Shown here: positions 52,745 through 61,924 of the stretch, one piece after another
Layout of the letters: each line of letters opens with the position of its first letter
Numbering within the stretch: position 1 is the first letter of the stretch
Assembly (NCBI GenBank): GCA_035501935.1
Contig: DATJVC010000017.1
Span: 1-64,000 of the forward strand
Direction of reading: 5' to 3'
From: Gammaproteobacteria bacterium
GTDB lineage: Bacteria; Pseudomonadota; Gammaproteobacteria; JAJPIJ01
DNA length: 64,000 nucleotides
Notes under the pieces: generated by a model
What the model saw: the letters and a program-made list of their open reading frames with translations, nothing else
Databases searched by the model: none
What the model was told of the DNA's origin: nothing
Translations under genes and position numbers: made by a program

Positions 52745-54871
52745 ATGGGCAAAGAACCCGGCGTCAAAACATTCCACGGCGGTTGTCCGCATGACTGCCC
52801 CGACACCTGCGCGTTCGTCTACACCGTCAAGAACGGACGGCTGATCGACGTCAGCGGCCGCCCCGATCATCCCATGACGCGCGGCGGCCTGTGCGTGAAG
52901 CTGAAGGACTTCCATGATCATCACTACAACGCCGATCGGGTGCTGTACCCGCTCAAGCGCAACGGTCCCAAGGGCAGCCGCGCCTTCGTGCGCATCACCT
53001 GGAAGCAGGCGCTTGCCGAGATCAAACAGAATTGGACGGACACCATCGCCCGGCACGGTGCGCAGGCCATCCTGCCGCTCTCCTACCTCGGCAACGAGGG
53101 CATGATTCAGGGCCTGACCGCGGGCGACGCGTTTTTCAACAAGCTCGGCGCCACCGTGTGCGAGAAGACCTATTGCGCCTCCGGTTCCTCCACGGCATGG
53201 CTCCTGACCGTGGGGCCGATCACCGGCCTTGACCCGGAGAGCTTCACGCAGTCCAAGTACATGATCATCTGGGCCTGCAACAGCATCTCCACCAACCTGC
53301 ACCACTGGCACTTCGTCAAGGAGGCGCAGGAGAAGGGCGCGAAGCTCGTCGTCATCGATTCCTACAAGTCGCGCACCGCCAAGCACGCCGACTGGCACCT
53401 GGCGCCGAAGCCCGGCACCGATGGCGCGCTGGCCATGGCGATGATCAATGTCCTGTTCGCGGAGAACCTCGTCGACCGCGGCTACATGGAGAAGCACACG
53501 ATTGGTCATAAGGAATTGAAGGAGCATGCCGCCAGCTGCACGCCCGAATGGGCCGAGAAGATTACCGGCATTGCCGCCGACGACATCCGCAAGTTGACGC
53601 GCGAGTATGCCAAGTCGCGCAACGCCTCGATCCGCATCGGCGTCGCGCTCGAGCGCTCCGCGGGCGGGGCACAGGCGATCCGCGCCATCTGCACGCTGCC
53701 GGCGCTGACCGGCGCATGGAAGGACGTGGCGGGCGGCATCTACCAGGCGCCGCTGTGGGAGTTCCCGATCATGTGGGACAAGGTCTGCCGTCCCGACTGG
53801 ATTAAACCAGGCACGCGCGTGGTCAACATTCTGCAACTGGGCAAGGCATTGACCGGCGAGTTGAAGCTCGATCCGCCGATCAAGTCGCTGTTTGTCTACA
53901 ATACCAACCCGGTGACGCAGGCGCCGGAGACCGACAAGATCCTCGCCGGCCTGAAGCGCAACGATCTGTTCACGGTGGTCGCCGACCACTTCGTCAGCGA
54001 CACCGCGTCCTATGCCGACATCATCCTGCCCGCAGCGATGGCCGCGGAGATGGACGACATGATGTTTTCGTGGGGGCATCTGTATTTCACCCTGAATCAG
54101 AAGGCCATCGAGCCGCCCGGCGAGGCGGTGGCCAACTCTGAAATCTTCCGCCGTCTGGCCAGGACCATGGGCTTCAACGATCGCCAGTTCACCATGACCG
54201 ATCAGGAGATGATCAAATACTTCATCGACTGGAAGGTGCCGCAGATGAAGGGCATCGACATGAAGTATTTCCGCAAACACGGCTATGCCCGGTTGAAACT
54301 GGGTGCGCCGAACAAGCGTACGCCGCACAAGAACGGCAATTTCAAGACGCCCTCCGGCAAGTGCGAGATTCTGCTCAAGGACGCGAAGAATTTCGTGGCG
54401 CCGCCGTTCCGGCAAATGTACAACGAATTGCAGGGCGGCGAACCGATCCCGCCGCTGCCCGGCTACATTCCGCCGTTCGAAAATCCGGAGACCGTGCCGG
54501 CGCGGGCGAAGAAATACCCGCTCAACATCGTCGCGCCCAAGAGCCACGGCTTCCTCAACTCCTGCTATGCCAACGAGCCCAAGAAGATCCACGGCCAGGG
54601 CGAGCAGTTCGTCATGATCAATCCGCACGATGCGGCGGCGCGCTCGATCAAGCAGGATGACAGGGTCAGGGTCTACAACGACCATGGCGCCTTCCTCGGC
54701 GTCGCGCATGTCACGGACGACGTCAATCCGGGCGTGGTGGTGGGCACATTGGGCTACTGGCGCACGCACAATCCGGTGGGCACGGTGAACAGCATTGCCG
54801 CCGGCCGCTTCGGCGGCATGGGCCATTGCCCGACGTATTCCGACAACCTTGTCGAGATCGCCCGCGCCTGA
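52745..54871 (+). CDS. Molybdopterin-containing oxidoreductase
   Basis: A 708-residue bis-MGD enzyme of the DMSO-reductase superfamily. The N-terminal [4Fe-4S] motif is CPHDCPDTC with a fourth Cys in GGLCVK. Cofactor-binding landmarks are SYLGNEG, YMIIWACNSISTN, VYNTNPVTQAPETDKIL, DHFVSDTASYADIILPA and the C-terminal LNIVAPKSHGFLNS/NPVGTVNS. No Tat signal is present, so it should be cytosolic. The substrate is unknown; the family includes proteins acting on formate, thiosulfate or organic N/S-oxides. No electron-transfer subunit is encoded next to it. An excellent AAAGGAGG ribosome site precedes the ATG. Confidence 0.9.
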   Translation: MGKEPGVKTFHGGCPHDCPDTCAFVYTVKNGRLIDVSGRPDHPMTRGGLCVKLKDFHDHHYNADRVLYPLKRNGPKGSRAFVRITWKQALAEIKQNWTDTIARHGAQAILPLSYLGNEGMIQGLTAGDAFFNKLGATVCEKTYCASGSSTAWLLTVGPITGLDPESFTQSKYMIIWACNSISTNLHHWHFVKEAQEKGAKLVVIDSYKSRTAKHADWHLAPKPGTDGALAMAMINVLFAENLVDRGYMEKHTIGHKELKEHAASCTPEWAEKITGIAADDIRKLTREYAKSRNASIRIGVALERSAGGAQAIRAICTLPALTGAWKDVAGGIYQAPLWEFPIMWDKVCRPDWIKPGTRVVNILQLGKALTGELKLDPPIKSLFVYNTNPVTQAPETDKILAGLKRNDLFTVVADHFVSDTASYADIILPAAMAAEMDDMMFSWGHLYFTLNQKAIEPPGEAVANSEIFRRLARTMGFNDRQFTMTDQEMIKYFIDWKVPQMKGIDMKYFRKHGYARLKLGAPNKRTPHKNGNFKTPSGKCEILLKDAKNFVAPPFRQMYNELQGGEPIPPLPGYIPPFENPETVPARAKKYPLNIVAPKSHGFLNSCYANEPKKIHGQGEQFVMINPHDAAARSIKQDDRVRVYNDHGAFLGVAHVTDDVNPGVVVGTLGYWRTHNPVGTVNSIAAGRFGGMGHCPTYSDNLVEIARA

Positions 54872-55222
54872 ATCCGGTTTAAAACCGGCGTGAGGGGTGC
54901 GGGAGCGCTTGATGCCCGTGCGAGCGCCGCCGATAATGACCGGGCCGGTTTGGACGAATCCTTCCGGATTGCAAACACAATTGGGAAGATATGGTCAACG
55001 ATTGTTGCGTCGTGGCATCCGTGGTTCATTTGTTTTGGCAATAGCGATATCGTCTGTTCAGCGCCGCCGATTTTGGCACGTGATCGAATCTGAAACTGCG
55101 GTGATGGCGTGTCATCCCCCGGGAGCGCGCCGGCAGGGCGGCCGTTCCGGGCGGAGGTTCCGGGCATTGCGAAAACCCGCCCGTCGCCTGTCGAAAGCTG
55201 CGCACCGCGATGGAGGTTCCCC
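54872..55222. other. Intergenic region of 351 bases
   Basis: No credible gene is seen. A short palindrome CCGGTTTAAAACCGG (54884-54898) just after the oxidoreductase stop may be a weak terminator. The rest is less GC-rich around 54970-55070, where the mscS promoter may lie, but no clear -35/-10 pair stands out. Confidence 0.5.
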
Positions 55223-56263
55223 GTGAAGGATTTGAAGCTGTTCGGACATTCTGTGGAAACGCTGGGTCTGTCCCTGGTGCTGTTCGCCGTCGTCCTGCTG
55301 GTTGTCGTGCTGTTCAAGCGGGTGCTGTTGGGCCGGCTTGCGGCCTTCGCGCGACGGACGGAAAACACCTGGGACGATCATCTGGTGGATGTCCTTGATC
55401 GGACCAGCATCGTCCTGTTCCTGCCGCTGGCGTTGTACGTTGGTTCCACCGTGCTGAATCTCCCGCGGGCGGCGAACGGATTGCTCGCCAGCATCGCCAT
55501 TGCCGGCATTCTGTTGCAGGTCGCCAGCTGGTTCGATCGGATCATCGTCAGCTGGCTGCATCACATGGCGACGCGCTGGGATCCGGCCAGGGCCACGACC
55601 ATGTCCATGATGGGGATCGTCGTCAGGGTGCTGCTGTGGACGATGCTCGCCTTCGTCGCCCTCGACACCTTCGGCATCAACATCACCGCGCTGGTCGCCG
55701 GACTCGGCATCGGTGGCGTGGCGGTGGCGCTGGCGGCACAGAACATTCTTGGGGACCTTTTTGCATCATTATCCATTGTATTTGACAGTCCGTTCCTCAT
55801 CGGTGATTTCATTGTTGTCGATGACAAGATGGGCACGGTCGAACACATCGGCATCAAAACCACGCGCATCCGCAGTCTGGGCGGTGAGCAGGTCGTCTTC
55901 TCCAACTCCGACCTGTTGAAAAGTCGGATCCGGAATTACAAGCGCATGTTCGAACGCCGGGTCGTTTTCTCCATCGGCGTGACCTATCAAACGCCGGCGG
56001 ACAAGCTGGCGGCCATCCCGGACATGATCAGGGAGATCATCTGCAGCCTCGAGAAAACGCGCTTTGATCGCTCGCATTTCTCCCAGTTTGGCGATTTCGC
56101 ACTCGTCATCGAGACCGTGTATTTCGTGCTTGACCCCGACTACAACTTTTACATGGACGTCCATCAGAAAATCGGATTGGAGATATTGAAAAGATTTGAG
56201 CGGGAAGGAATCGAATTCGCCTACCCCACTCAAACGATCCAGCTGCAGCAGGCGGCCGGCTGA
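55223..56263 (+). CDS. MscS-family mechanosensitive channel
   Basis: A 346-residue small-conductance mechanosensitive channel-like protein. Four to five N-terminal transmembrane helices are followed by the pore helix and beta domain signature ALVAGLGIGGVAVALAAQNILGDLFASLSI. The conserved VEHIGIKTTRIRSLGGEQVVFSNSDL begins the cytosolic vestibule. The start is a GTG at 55223, decided by a GGAGG seven bases upstream; the frame is open 114 bases further with no homology. It probably protects against hypo-osmotic shock. Confidence 0.92.
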   Translation: MKDLKLFGHSVETLGLSLVLFAVVLLVVVLFKRVLLGRLAAFARRTENTWDDHLVDVLDRTSIVLFLPLALYVGSTVLNLPRAANGLLASIAIAGILLQVASWFDRIIVSWLHHMATRWDPARATTMSMMGIVVRVLLWTMLAFVALDTFGINITALVAGLGIGGVAVALAAQNILGDLFASLSIVFDSPFLIGDFIVVDDKMGTVEHIGIKTTRIRSLGGEQVVFSNSDLLKSRIRNYKRMFERRVVFSIGVTYQTPADKLAAIPDMIREIICSLEKTRFDRSHFSQFGDFALVIETVYFVLDPDYNFYMDVHQKIGLEILKRFEREGIEFAYPTQTIQLQQAAG

Positions 56264-56314
56264 ATCCGCACGGCTGCGGAAGGGGAGACGCGCAACCGGG
56301 GGCTTGAGTAACGG

Positions 56315-57271
56315 TCAGCGCTGCTTGAGACAGGCCTGAAGACCCGTGAAGGCGGGATACGGCGCGGTGATTACAAAGCTCGGGATCTCGGCCATGTAGC
56401 GCCTGAAACGCCCCTTGTCCTCAAACCGCGCGCGAAACGGTGAGGATGCAAGCATATCTGGCACGCGGGGCAGAATGCCGCCGGCAAGGTACACGCCTCC
56501 CCGCGCGCCCAGGATGAGGGCGATATCGCCCGCTGTTTCCCCAAGAAAAGAGAAAAAAGTTTCCAGTGTACGAACCGCGAAAGGGTCCTCCCGCAAGCGG
56601 GCGAGCGCGATGACGGCTTCCGGAGAGATGGCGGGGTCCGGTGCGCCGCCGCATAGGCAGTGATAGAGATCCACCAGGCCCTGGCCGGACAAGACGCGCT
56701 CCGCTGAAACGCGTCCATAGCGGCGGCGGAACCATTCGAGGACCCGGTCCTCTTCCTCGTCGTGGGCGGCCAGCGACACGTGACCGCCTTCCCCGGTGAT
56801 CGGCACATGGGCGCCGTCGCAGGGGAGCAGACCGGACACGCCGAGACCGGTGCCGGGACCGACGACGGCAACCGCGCCACCCCGGGCCGCCTTGCCGCCG
56901 CCGATCTGTACCACGGCGTCCGCGGTCAGATGGGGCAAGGCCAGTGCGAGCGCCATGAAATCGTTTATGACACGCAGCGGGTCGAGTTTCAGTCTCGATT
57001 TCAGATCGGTGATGGAGAATCGCCAATTGAGGTTGGTCATCTCAACCCAGTCGCCCGTCACCGGGCTGGCGACGGCGATCGCGCCGCGGGTGGGATGATC
57101 GCTGGCCGGTACGGTCTGGAGGTAGGATTCCAGCAGGACGATCAAATTTGCCGATGCGGCGTTTTCGCCCACCTTCACATGAGCGGGGCCGGCGGCCGTG
57201 AGAATGCCGAGCCGAGTATAGGTGCCGCCGACATCCGCAATCAATGCCGGTGATTCAGCCTTGGATGTCAT
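56315..57271 (-). CDS. glk: Glucokinase
   Basis: A 318-residue ATP-dependent glucokinase of the E. coli Glk family (ROK-unrelated). The phosphate-1 loop ADVGGTYTRLGIL is near residue 10, the sugar-binding INDFMALALALPHL follows, then VVGPGTGLGVSGLLPC and the ITGEGGHVSLA segment. The start at 57271 (MTSKAESPALIADVGG) is chosen from homology; the frame is open to 57340. A TATACC on the minus strand about ten bases before the ATG may be its -10. It is divergent from rimO. Confidence 0.94.
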   Translation of the reverse strand: MTSKAESPALIADVGGTYTRLGILTAAGPAHVKVGENAASANLIVLLESYLQTVPASDHPTRGAIAVASPVTGDWVEMTNLNWRFSITDLKSRLKLDPLRVINDFMALALALPHLTADAVVQIGGGKAARGGAVAVVGPGTGLGVSGLLPCDGAHVPITGEGGHVSLAAHDEEEDRVLEWFRRRYGRVSAERVLSGQGLVDLYHCLCGGAPDPAISPEAVIALARLREDPFAVRTLETFFSFLGETAGDIALILGARGGVYLAGGILPRVPDMLASSPFRARFEDKGRFRRYMAEIPSFVITAPYPAFTGLQACLKQR

Positions 57272-57362
57272 AGGATTCGCAAGGTATACGGACCCGCTGC
57301 GCGGATCAACGCCCGCTGGCCAGGATATTGGCTGATCCATCGAACGGGATCGGCCCGCAGCG

Positions 57363-57368
57363 TATAAT
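57363..57368 (+). promoter_or_regulatory. -10 box of rimO
   Basis: TATAAT lies 24 bases before the rimO start. The -35 region (CGAACG, 16-base spacer) is weak. Confidence 0.45.
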
Positions 57369-57392
57369 CAGCGCCCCCAAATCGCCGCCGTC

Positions 57393-58760
57393 ATGCCGAT
57401 GTCCAAAATGAACCCCAAGGTTGGCTTTGTCAGTCTCGGCTGCCCCAAGGCGCTGGTGGACTCCGAGCGCATCCTGACCCAACTCAAGGTCGAGGGCTAC
57501 GACATCGTGCCGAGCTATGACGCCGCCGATCTGGTGGTGGTCAACACCTGCGGCTTCATCGAGTCTGCGGTGACGGAGTCGCTGGACGCCATCGGCGAGG
57601 CGCTGGCCGAAAACGGCAAGGTCATCGTCACCGGCTGCCTCGGTGCGCGAGCGGACAGGATCCGCGCGCGCCATCCCAATGTGCTGGCGGTTACCGGCCC
57701 GCAGCGTTACGAGGAAGTCGTCGGCGCCGTGCACGAGCATTTACCGGCGCGACACGATCCGTATCTCGATCTGGTGCCGCCACAGGGGGTAAAGCTCACG
57801 CCGCGGCACTATGCCTATCTAAAGATCGCCGAGGGCTGCAATCACCGCTGCACATTCTGCATCATCCCTTCCATGCGCGGCGATCTGACGAGCCGGCCGA
57901 TCGATGAAGTCCTGAAGGAAGCCGGGAAGCTGGTTGCCGCCGGCGTGAAGGAACTGCTGGTGATCTCGCAGGATACCAGCGCCTACGGCGCCGACATCCG
58001 TTACCGCACCGGCCGGTGGCATGATCGGGAATACGCAACTTCACTTGCAGGGCTGGTCACGGGTTTGAGCGAACTCGGCGTATGGGTGCGGTTGCATTAC
58101 GTCTATCCGTACCCGCACGTCGACGACATCATTCCGCTGATGGCGGAGGGTAAAATCCTGCCGTATCTGGACGTGCCATTTCAGCACGGCAGTCCGCGCA
58201 TCTTGAAACTGATGAAACGCCCCGCGGCTGCGGAAAACACGCTTGAGCGCATCGAGGCATGGCGCGCGATCTGCCCGGACCTCGCCCTGCGCAGCACCTT
58301 CATTGTCGGTTTCCCTGGAGAGACCGAGGGCGATTTCCGGCAGTTGCTCGATTTCATCCGTGCGGCGCAATTGGATCGTGTCGGTTGCTTCACGTACTCG
58401 CCGGTGGAGGGGGCACGCGCCAACGACCTATCCGATCCGGTGCCGGAAGAGGTCAAACAGGAACGCTACGCGCGTTTCATGGAAGTGCAGCAGCTCATCA
58501 GCCGCGAGCGACTGGCCGCCAAAGTGGGAAAAACGCTGCGAGTGCTCGTTGATGAACTGCGTGACGACGGCACGGCCATCGCCAGGAGCCACGCCGATGC
58601 GCCGGAGATCGACGGTCAGGTATTAATCGCGCCAGCGCAGGGCGTAAAAGCGGGTGACTTCATCGACGTCAAAATTATGGGTGCGCAGGACTACGATTTG
58701 ACCGCGCGTCGCTCCAGAGCGATCGATTCTGAAAGCCAGGGGATCTCTGAAGAAGCCTGA
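57393..58760 (+). CDS. rimO: Ribosomal protein S12 methylthiotransferase RimO
   Basis: A 455-residue radical SAM enzyme that methylthiolates Asp88 (E. coli numbering) of ribosomal protein uS12. The N-terminal UPF0004 domain holds three Cys ligands for the auxiliary cluster ([23 protein letters not shown]). The radical SAM motif is CNHRCTFC in [19 protein letters not shown], and a TRAM domain follows (about 385-450). The motif SMRGD-LxSR distinguishes RimO from MiaB. Either ATG 57393 or the one at 57399 may be used. Confidence 0.96.
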   Translation: MPMSKMNPKVGFVSLGCPKALVDSERILTQLKVEGYDIVPSYDAADLVVVNTCGFIESAVTESLDAIGEALAENGKVIVTGCLGARADRIRARHPNVLAVTGPQRYEEVVGAVHEHLPARHDPYLDLVPPQGVKLTPRHYAYLKIAEGCNHRCTFCIIPSMRGDLTSRPIDEVLKEAGKLVAAGVKELLVISQDTSAYGADIRYRTGRWHDREYATSLAGLVTGLSELGVWVRLHYVYPYPHVDDIIPLMAEGKILPYLDVPFQHGSPRILKLMKRPAAAENTLERIEAWRAICPDLALRSTFIVGFPGETEGDFRQLLDFIRAAQLDRVGCFTYSPVEGARANDLSDPVPEEVKQERYARFMEVQQLISRERLAAKVGKTLRVLVDELRDDGTAIARSHADAPEIDGQVLIAPAQGVKAGDFIDVKIMGAQDYDLTARRSRAIDSESQGISEEA

Positions 58761-58780
58761 GATTTCAGTTTTGCCTTCTG

Positions 58781-58814
58781 TGCCCTGGGAGGTCCAGGAT
58801 GACTTCCCAGGGCA
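58781..58814. terminator. REP-like hairpin and bidirectional terminator candidate
   Basis: A 14-bp stem (58781-58794 with 58801-58814, one G-U pair) closes a six-base loop CAGGAT. It lies between the convergent ends of rimO and the Zn-ribbon gene. The first 20 bases of its stem-loop (from GCCCTG) match 18 of 20 in the reverse complement of the hairpin at 17352-17385, so it belongs to a dispersed family. Confidence 0.7.
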
Positions 58815-58822
58815 TGGCTGAA

Positions 58823-59059
58823 TCAAGTCGACTGAAGCCGCTTGTGCGAACGGGTGCTGAGCAGGGTGATGCGGGGTGGTGTTGAAGTGGCGACCCGGCA
58901 GACATGATGCCGGCAATGCGGGCACGCGTACTCCTGCTGATCGCCGTTGAACCGCTGCCTCTCGATCTCGACGCGGAAGGTGCTGCCGCAGGAGCCGCAG
59001 GTCTGCACAAAAGCCGCGCTGGGCGCAAAGACGGTATTTGAATCCGGTGAATGTTCCAT
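58823..59059 (-). CDS. Small zinc-ribbon-like protein
   Basis: A 78-residue protein with two Cys pairs, CGSC (about residue 21) and CPHC (about residue 45), plus HHVC just after. The order and the spacing of some 23 residues suggest a zinc ribbon like those of small FmdB- or TFIIB-type proteins. The N-terminus MEHSPDSNTVFAPS is uncharacterised. It lies 67 bp downstream of the RRM gene on the same strand. Function is unknown; the coding call rests on the Cys pattern and context. Confidence 0.6.
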   Translation of the reverse strand: MEHSPDSNTVFAPSAAFVQTCGSCGSTFRVEIERQRFNGDQQEYACPHCRHHVCRVATSTPPRITLLSTRSHKRLQST

Positions 59060-59126
59060 GATTGCTCGTCCCGGGACCAGTGGCAGCGGCCGGACGCGCC
59101 AGCCGCCGCTCCTCTTGGGTCCGAAA

Positions 59127-59453
59127 TTAATAACGCCCCCGACCACCGCCGCCGCCACCGCCGAAGGCACCGCCGCGACTGTGCTGGCGGAAACCGCCAC
59201 CCGGTTCGCGGGGCTTGGCCTCACTGACCTTGAGGGTGCGGCCGTCGATCGATCTTTTACTGAGCGCCTCAATGGCGGCAAGGGCGGCCTTGTTGTACAT
59301 CTTTACGAAGCCGAAGCCGCGTGATTCGCCGGTATAGCGATCGGTGAGCAGGTTCACGGATTCGACAGCGCCAAATTCCGTGAACAGGTTGCGCACTTCC
59401 TCTTCGGTGGTGGTGGGTGAAAGATTACCGACATAAATGCTCATGATGGTCAT
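59127..59453 (-). CDS. RRM-type RNA-binding protein with glycine-rich tail
   Basis: A 108-residue protein made of one RNA recognition motif and a Gly/Arg tail. RNP2 is IYVGNL (about residue 6) and RNP1 is RGFGFVKM (about residue 44), both with the expected aromatic residues. The tail is rich in Gly, Arg and Tyr, as in small RRM proteins of cyanobacteria and proteobacteria linked to cold response or mRNA binding. The start at 59453 is favoured over the ATG at 59444 because GGAG lies eight bases before it. A promoter about 190 bases upstream implies a long leader. Confidence 0.92.
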   Translation of the reverse strand: MTIMSIYVGNLSPTTTEEEVRNLFTEFGAVESVNLLTDRYTGESRGFGFVKMYNKAALAAIEALSKRSIDGRTLKVSEAKPREPGGGFRQHSRGGAFGGGGGGGRGRY

Positions 59454-59640
59454 GACTGAAGCTCCGTCTCCGCTCGCAGGCGGAATGATGAGGAATGACC
59501 TTCGCCGTGGGGGCGGAGGGACTGGCCTTGGCGGTCAGAACACCCGCAGTAGGTCTGGGTATCGGGTGGACACTTCAGGAGCGATCGCCAACTGTGGGAT
59601 CGCGTCCGGGAGGGCAGGTACCGGATGCCTGCGCGGCTGG

Positions 59641-59669
59641 TTAATACCGTTTGGGTGCAATCACGGTAA
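59641..59669 (-). promoter_or_regulatory. Candidate promoter of the RRM gene
   Basis: On the minus strand TTACCG (59669-59664), 17 bases, and TATTAA (59646-59641) form a plausible sigma-70 promoter. Transcription from near 59634 would give a leader of about 180 bases before the RRM start. I see no gene in the 59454-59731 gap. Confidence 0.45.
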
Positions 59670-59731
59670 CACTTTTGCCGGCGTTTGGCCAATTACCGGA
59701 TGGATCAGCGCCCCAACGCGAGCAGCCGCTA

Positions 59732-60136
59732 TTACTCGCAGGAGTAACCCAGCATCGCCAGACCTTCTTCGAGATAGTCCGAAACCATCGGCGTGGCGAT
59801 GATGTATGCGGCGGTATGCGAACTCAATCGCTGTCGCGCGTCAGCCAGCGCGGCGTCCCACTCGTCCCCGGCATAGTCGCCCCGGCCGAGCCACATCAAC
59901 GCCACCAGATTCACCTGTTCCTCGGCATCCATCGCGCCGATGAGTGCGTGCAATTCCTGATAGGACGGATCGCCACTGTGATCGGCGAGTACCTGCAGGG
60001 CCCAGTCGTCGGCCGGTGCGGAGGGCTCCTCGGGGATCACAACCTCCTCCTTGGCATGGAATTCACGCGCCTTCTGGATGATGAAACAAATTTTGTCCGT
60101 ACTTACGCCCAGAGCCACCGGTTCCTGCCGATCCAT
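59732..60136 (-). CDS. DUF3775 domain protein
   Basis: A 134-residue soluble protein that matches the DUF3775 family, of unknown function. Landmarks are TDKICFIIQKAREFHAKE near the N-terminus, an acidic Pro-rich linker, FxxxIxAMDAEEQVNLVALMWLGRGDY, and a C-terminal PMVSDYLEEGLAMLG. The ATG at 60136 has AAGAGGG nine bases upstream; a GTG at 60151 overlaps that ribosome site, so 60136 is preferred. It stands between the RRM gene and the M48 protease gene, all on the minus strand. Confidence 0.85.
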   Translation of the reverse strand: MDRQEPVALGVSTDKICFIIQKAREFHAKEEVVIPEEPSAPADDWALQVLADHSGDPSYQELHALIGAMDAEEQVNLVALMWLGRGDYAGDEWDAALADARQRLSSHTAAYIIATPMVSDYLEEGLAMLGYSCE

Positions 60137-60237
60137 GATTGCCCTCTTCACCAGATGGGTATGAAATGAAGGTAATTCTAACCCGCGGTGATGAAATGGA
60201 ATTGATCCGGATCAGTTCGCGGCGCGGATATCCCGAT

Positions 60238-61095
60238 TCATTGGTATAACCACCGGGTCGCCTGGCGGTAGCGTTCGGCAACGGCGGGGTTGTGTTCGTA
60301 GATTTCGAACTTGCCGGTCATGAGCTTGTCCAGCCGTGAAAGCCGGTCCATCGTCGGCGGATGGGTGGCATTCAGGAGGGCGAGATCGGCGGCGCCCGGC
60401 CGGGTTTGATTAATCGCCAGCAACACCCGGGGCAGGCCATAGGGTTCGTAGCCGCCACGCGCGGCCAGCACGACGCCGATGCCGTCGGCCTCGAACTCAT
60501 CATCGCGATCCAGCCCACGGGCATAAATCTGCATGCCGGCCTGTATGAATGGCGCGGCGTTGAAATGGGCACTGCGGCTCACGGCCTCGCCGACCAGATC
60601 CAGCGCCAGGCCCTGCATCGCCTGTTTGCGGATGGCTTCCAGATGGTGCCGGCGGAGCACATGGCCGATCTCATGCGACAACACGCCGGCCAGATCGGAT
60701 TCACCGCCGGCGATGCGCAGCAGGCCGCGGGTCACGAACACATAGCCGCCGGGCGCGGCGAAGGCGTTGACGGTCTCGGTGTCGAGGACACCGAAGTGCC
60801 AGGGCAGATTGGGGCGTTCAGTCTGCGCGGCGAGCCACATGCCGATCCGGTTGACGTAACGTTGCACGCCGTCATCGCTGACCAGCGGCGTGGCGCCAAG
60901 CAGCGAGGCGGCCATGCCACGGCCGATCTCGATCTCGCGATCTTCCGGTACGTCGGCTGCGGCCGTGGCTAGTTTTTGCCCCAGGTCGACCACGCGGCCC
61001 AGATCAAGGCCGTTCAGGTTGAGGCCATCGGCGAATGCAATGCCGATCACGCCGGCAGAGAGCAGAGAAAGCAACAGTAAGCGAAGAGTACGCAT
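60238..61095 (-). CDS. M48 family metalloprotease
   Basis: A 285-residue exported zinc protease. A signal peptide (residues 1 to about 22) is followed by the M48 domain with LSHEIGHVLRRHH (HExxH zinc site) and a third ligand Glu in DDEFEADGIGVVLAARGGY, plus the NAFAAPGGYVFVTRGLL segment. It resembles LoiP/YcaL and the protease domain of BepA, without BepA's TPR domain. Such proteases act in outer-membrane quality control. It lies one base downstream of a proline-rich Sel1-type gene and is surely co-transcribed with it. Confidence 0.92.
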   Translation of the reverse strand: MRTLRLLLLSLLSAGVIGIAFADGLNLNGLDLGRVVDLGQKLATAAADVPEDREIEIGRGMAASLLGATPLVSDDGVQRYVNRIGMWLAAQTERPNLPWHFGVLDTETVNAFAAPGGYVFVTRGLLRIAGGESDLAGVLSHEIGHVLRRHHLEAIRKQAMQGLALDLVGEAVSRSAHFNAAPFIQAGMQIYARGLDRDDEFEADGIGVVLAARGGYEPYGLPRVLLAINQTRPGAADLALLNATHPPTMDRLSRLDKLMTGKFEIYEHNPAVAERYRQATRWLYQ

Positions 61096-61096
61096 A

Positions 61097-61885
61097 TCAG
61101 TGCATCAACGGATTGTGTGACGGGGCATTGGCCGGTGTCTCCGGCGCGGTTTGCAGATAGGGCACATTCTGCGCCGATAATTGCGCCATCTGGGCAAAGC
61201 TGGCGGCTTCGCCGGGGTTGGATTGATAGCCCTCCATCTGCTGCAAGGCCTGAGGGTTGGGCGTGGCCGTGCGCAAATCCTCGGCGCTCAGACCGCGGAT
61301 GCCAAGACTGGGTGTGACGCCTTGATTGGTATCCGGCGCCCGGGAGTGACTGCCCAGCAGGCCGGTGGTGCCGCGCGACAGCCGTGCAAAGAAATTATCT
61401 CCGGAAGGCGGGGGAGGCGGAGACGGAGACGTTCCGGCAGTATCGGCTGGCGGAGCAGGCGGTGGCGGAGGAGGCGGCGCGGCTGGCGCCACTGGGTTCG
61501 CCGGCGCGTTGGCTGGTGCCGGGGTGGTTGTGGCGGGCGGGCTGCCGGCAAGCTGTTCGCCCTGTTCGATTTGCCCGGGCGTCATTTTCGCGGCCAGTTG
61601 ATCGCGGACCTTGGCCGCGCCCTTGGCGCGGTTTTTTGCCGCCAGCGTATACCAACGATAGGCCTGCACCACGTCAGTCGGCACACCCTGACCGTTGGCG
61701 TAGATGTCGCCAAGAATGAATTGTGCTTCGGGATCGCCCTGATTGGCGAGCACGAGGAACTCCTGCTGTGCGGCGGCGTAATTACCCTGCTGGTAGAGCA
61801 ACATGGCACTGCCAAAATCCGCGGCCACGACGCCGACCGGGATCAGCACGGCAAAAATGACGGTGCGCAGCCGCTGTGAAGTCAT
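61097..61885 (-). CDS. Exported Sel1-repeat protein with proline-rich linker
   Basis: A 262-residue protein. After an N-terminal hydrophobic segment (VIFAVLIPVGVVAA) come about two Sel1-like repeats (GNYAAAQQEFLVLANQGDPEAQ and GDIYANGQGVPTDVVQAYRW). A long Pro/Ala linker (about residues 115-165) with a run of seven prolines follows, then a Gln/Asn-rich C-terminus. It is probably anchored in or exported across the inner membrane. Sel1 repeats usually scaffold protein complexes. It is the upstream partner of the M48 protease gene. Function is unknown. Confidence 0.8.
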   Translation of the reverse strand: MTSQRLRTVIFAVLIPVGVVAADFGSAMLLYQQGNYAAAQQEFLVLANQGDPEAQFILGDIYANGQGVPTDVVQAYRWYTLAAKNRAKGAAKVRDQLAAKMTPGQIEQGEQLAGSPPATTTPAPANAPANPVAPAAPPPPPPPAPPADTAGTSPSPPPPPSGDNFFARLSRGTTGLLGSHSRAPDTNQGVTPSLGIRGLSAEDLRTATPNPQALQQMEGYQSNPGEAASFAQMAQLSAQNVPYLQTAPETPANAPSHNPLMH

Positions 61886-61912
61886 TTGGAATGCAGGGAA
61901 TTAATGTAGGCC

Positions 61913-61924
61913 TATAATACCCCC
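61913..61924 (+). promoter_or_regulatory. Consensus -10 box at the start codon (candidate leaderless)
   Basis: TATAAT (61913-61918) is followed by six bases and the ATG at 61925. The predicted transcription start is the A of the ATG, and no ribosome site exists. The same bases read TATTAT on the minus strand and may also serve the divergent gene. Confidence 0.5.
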
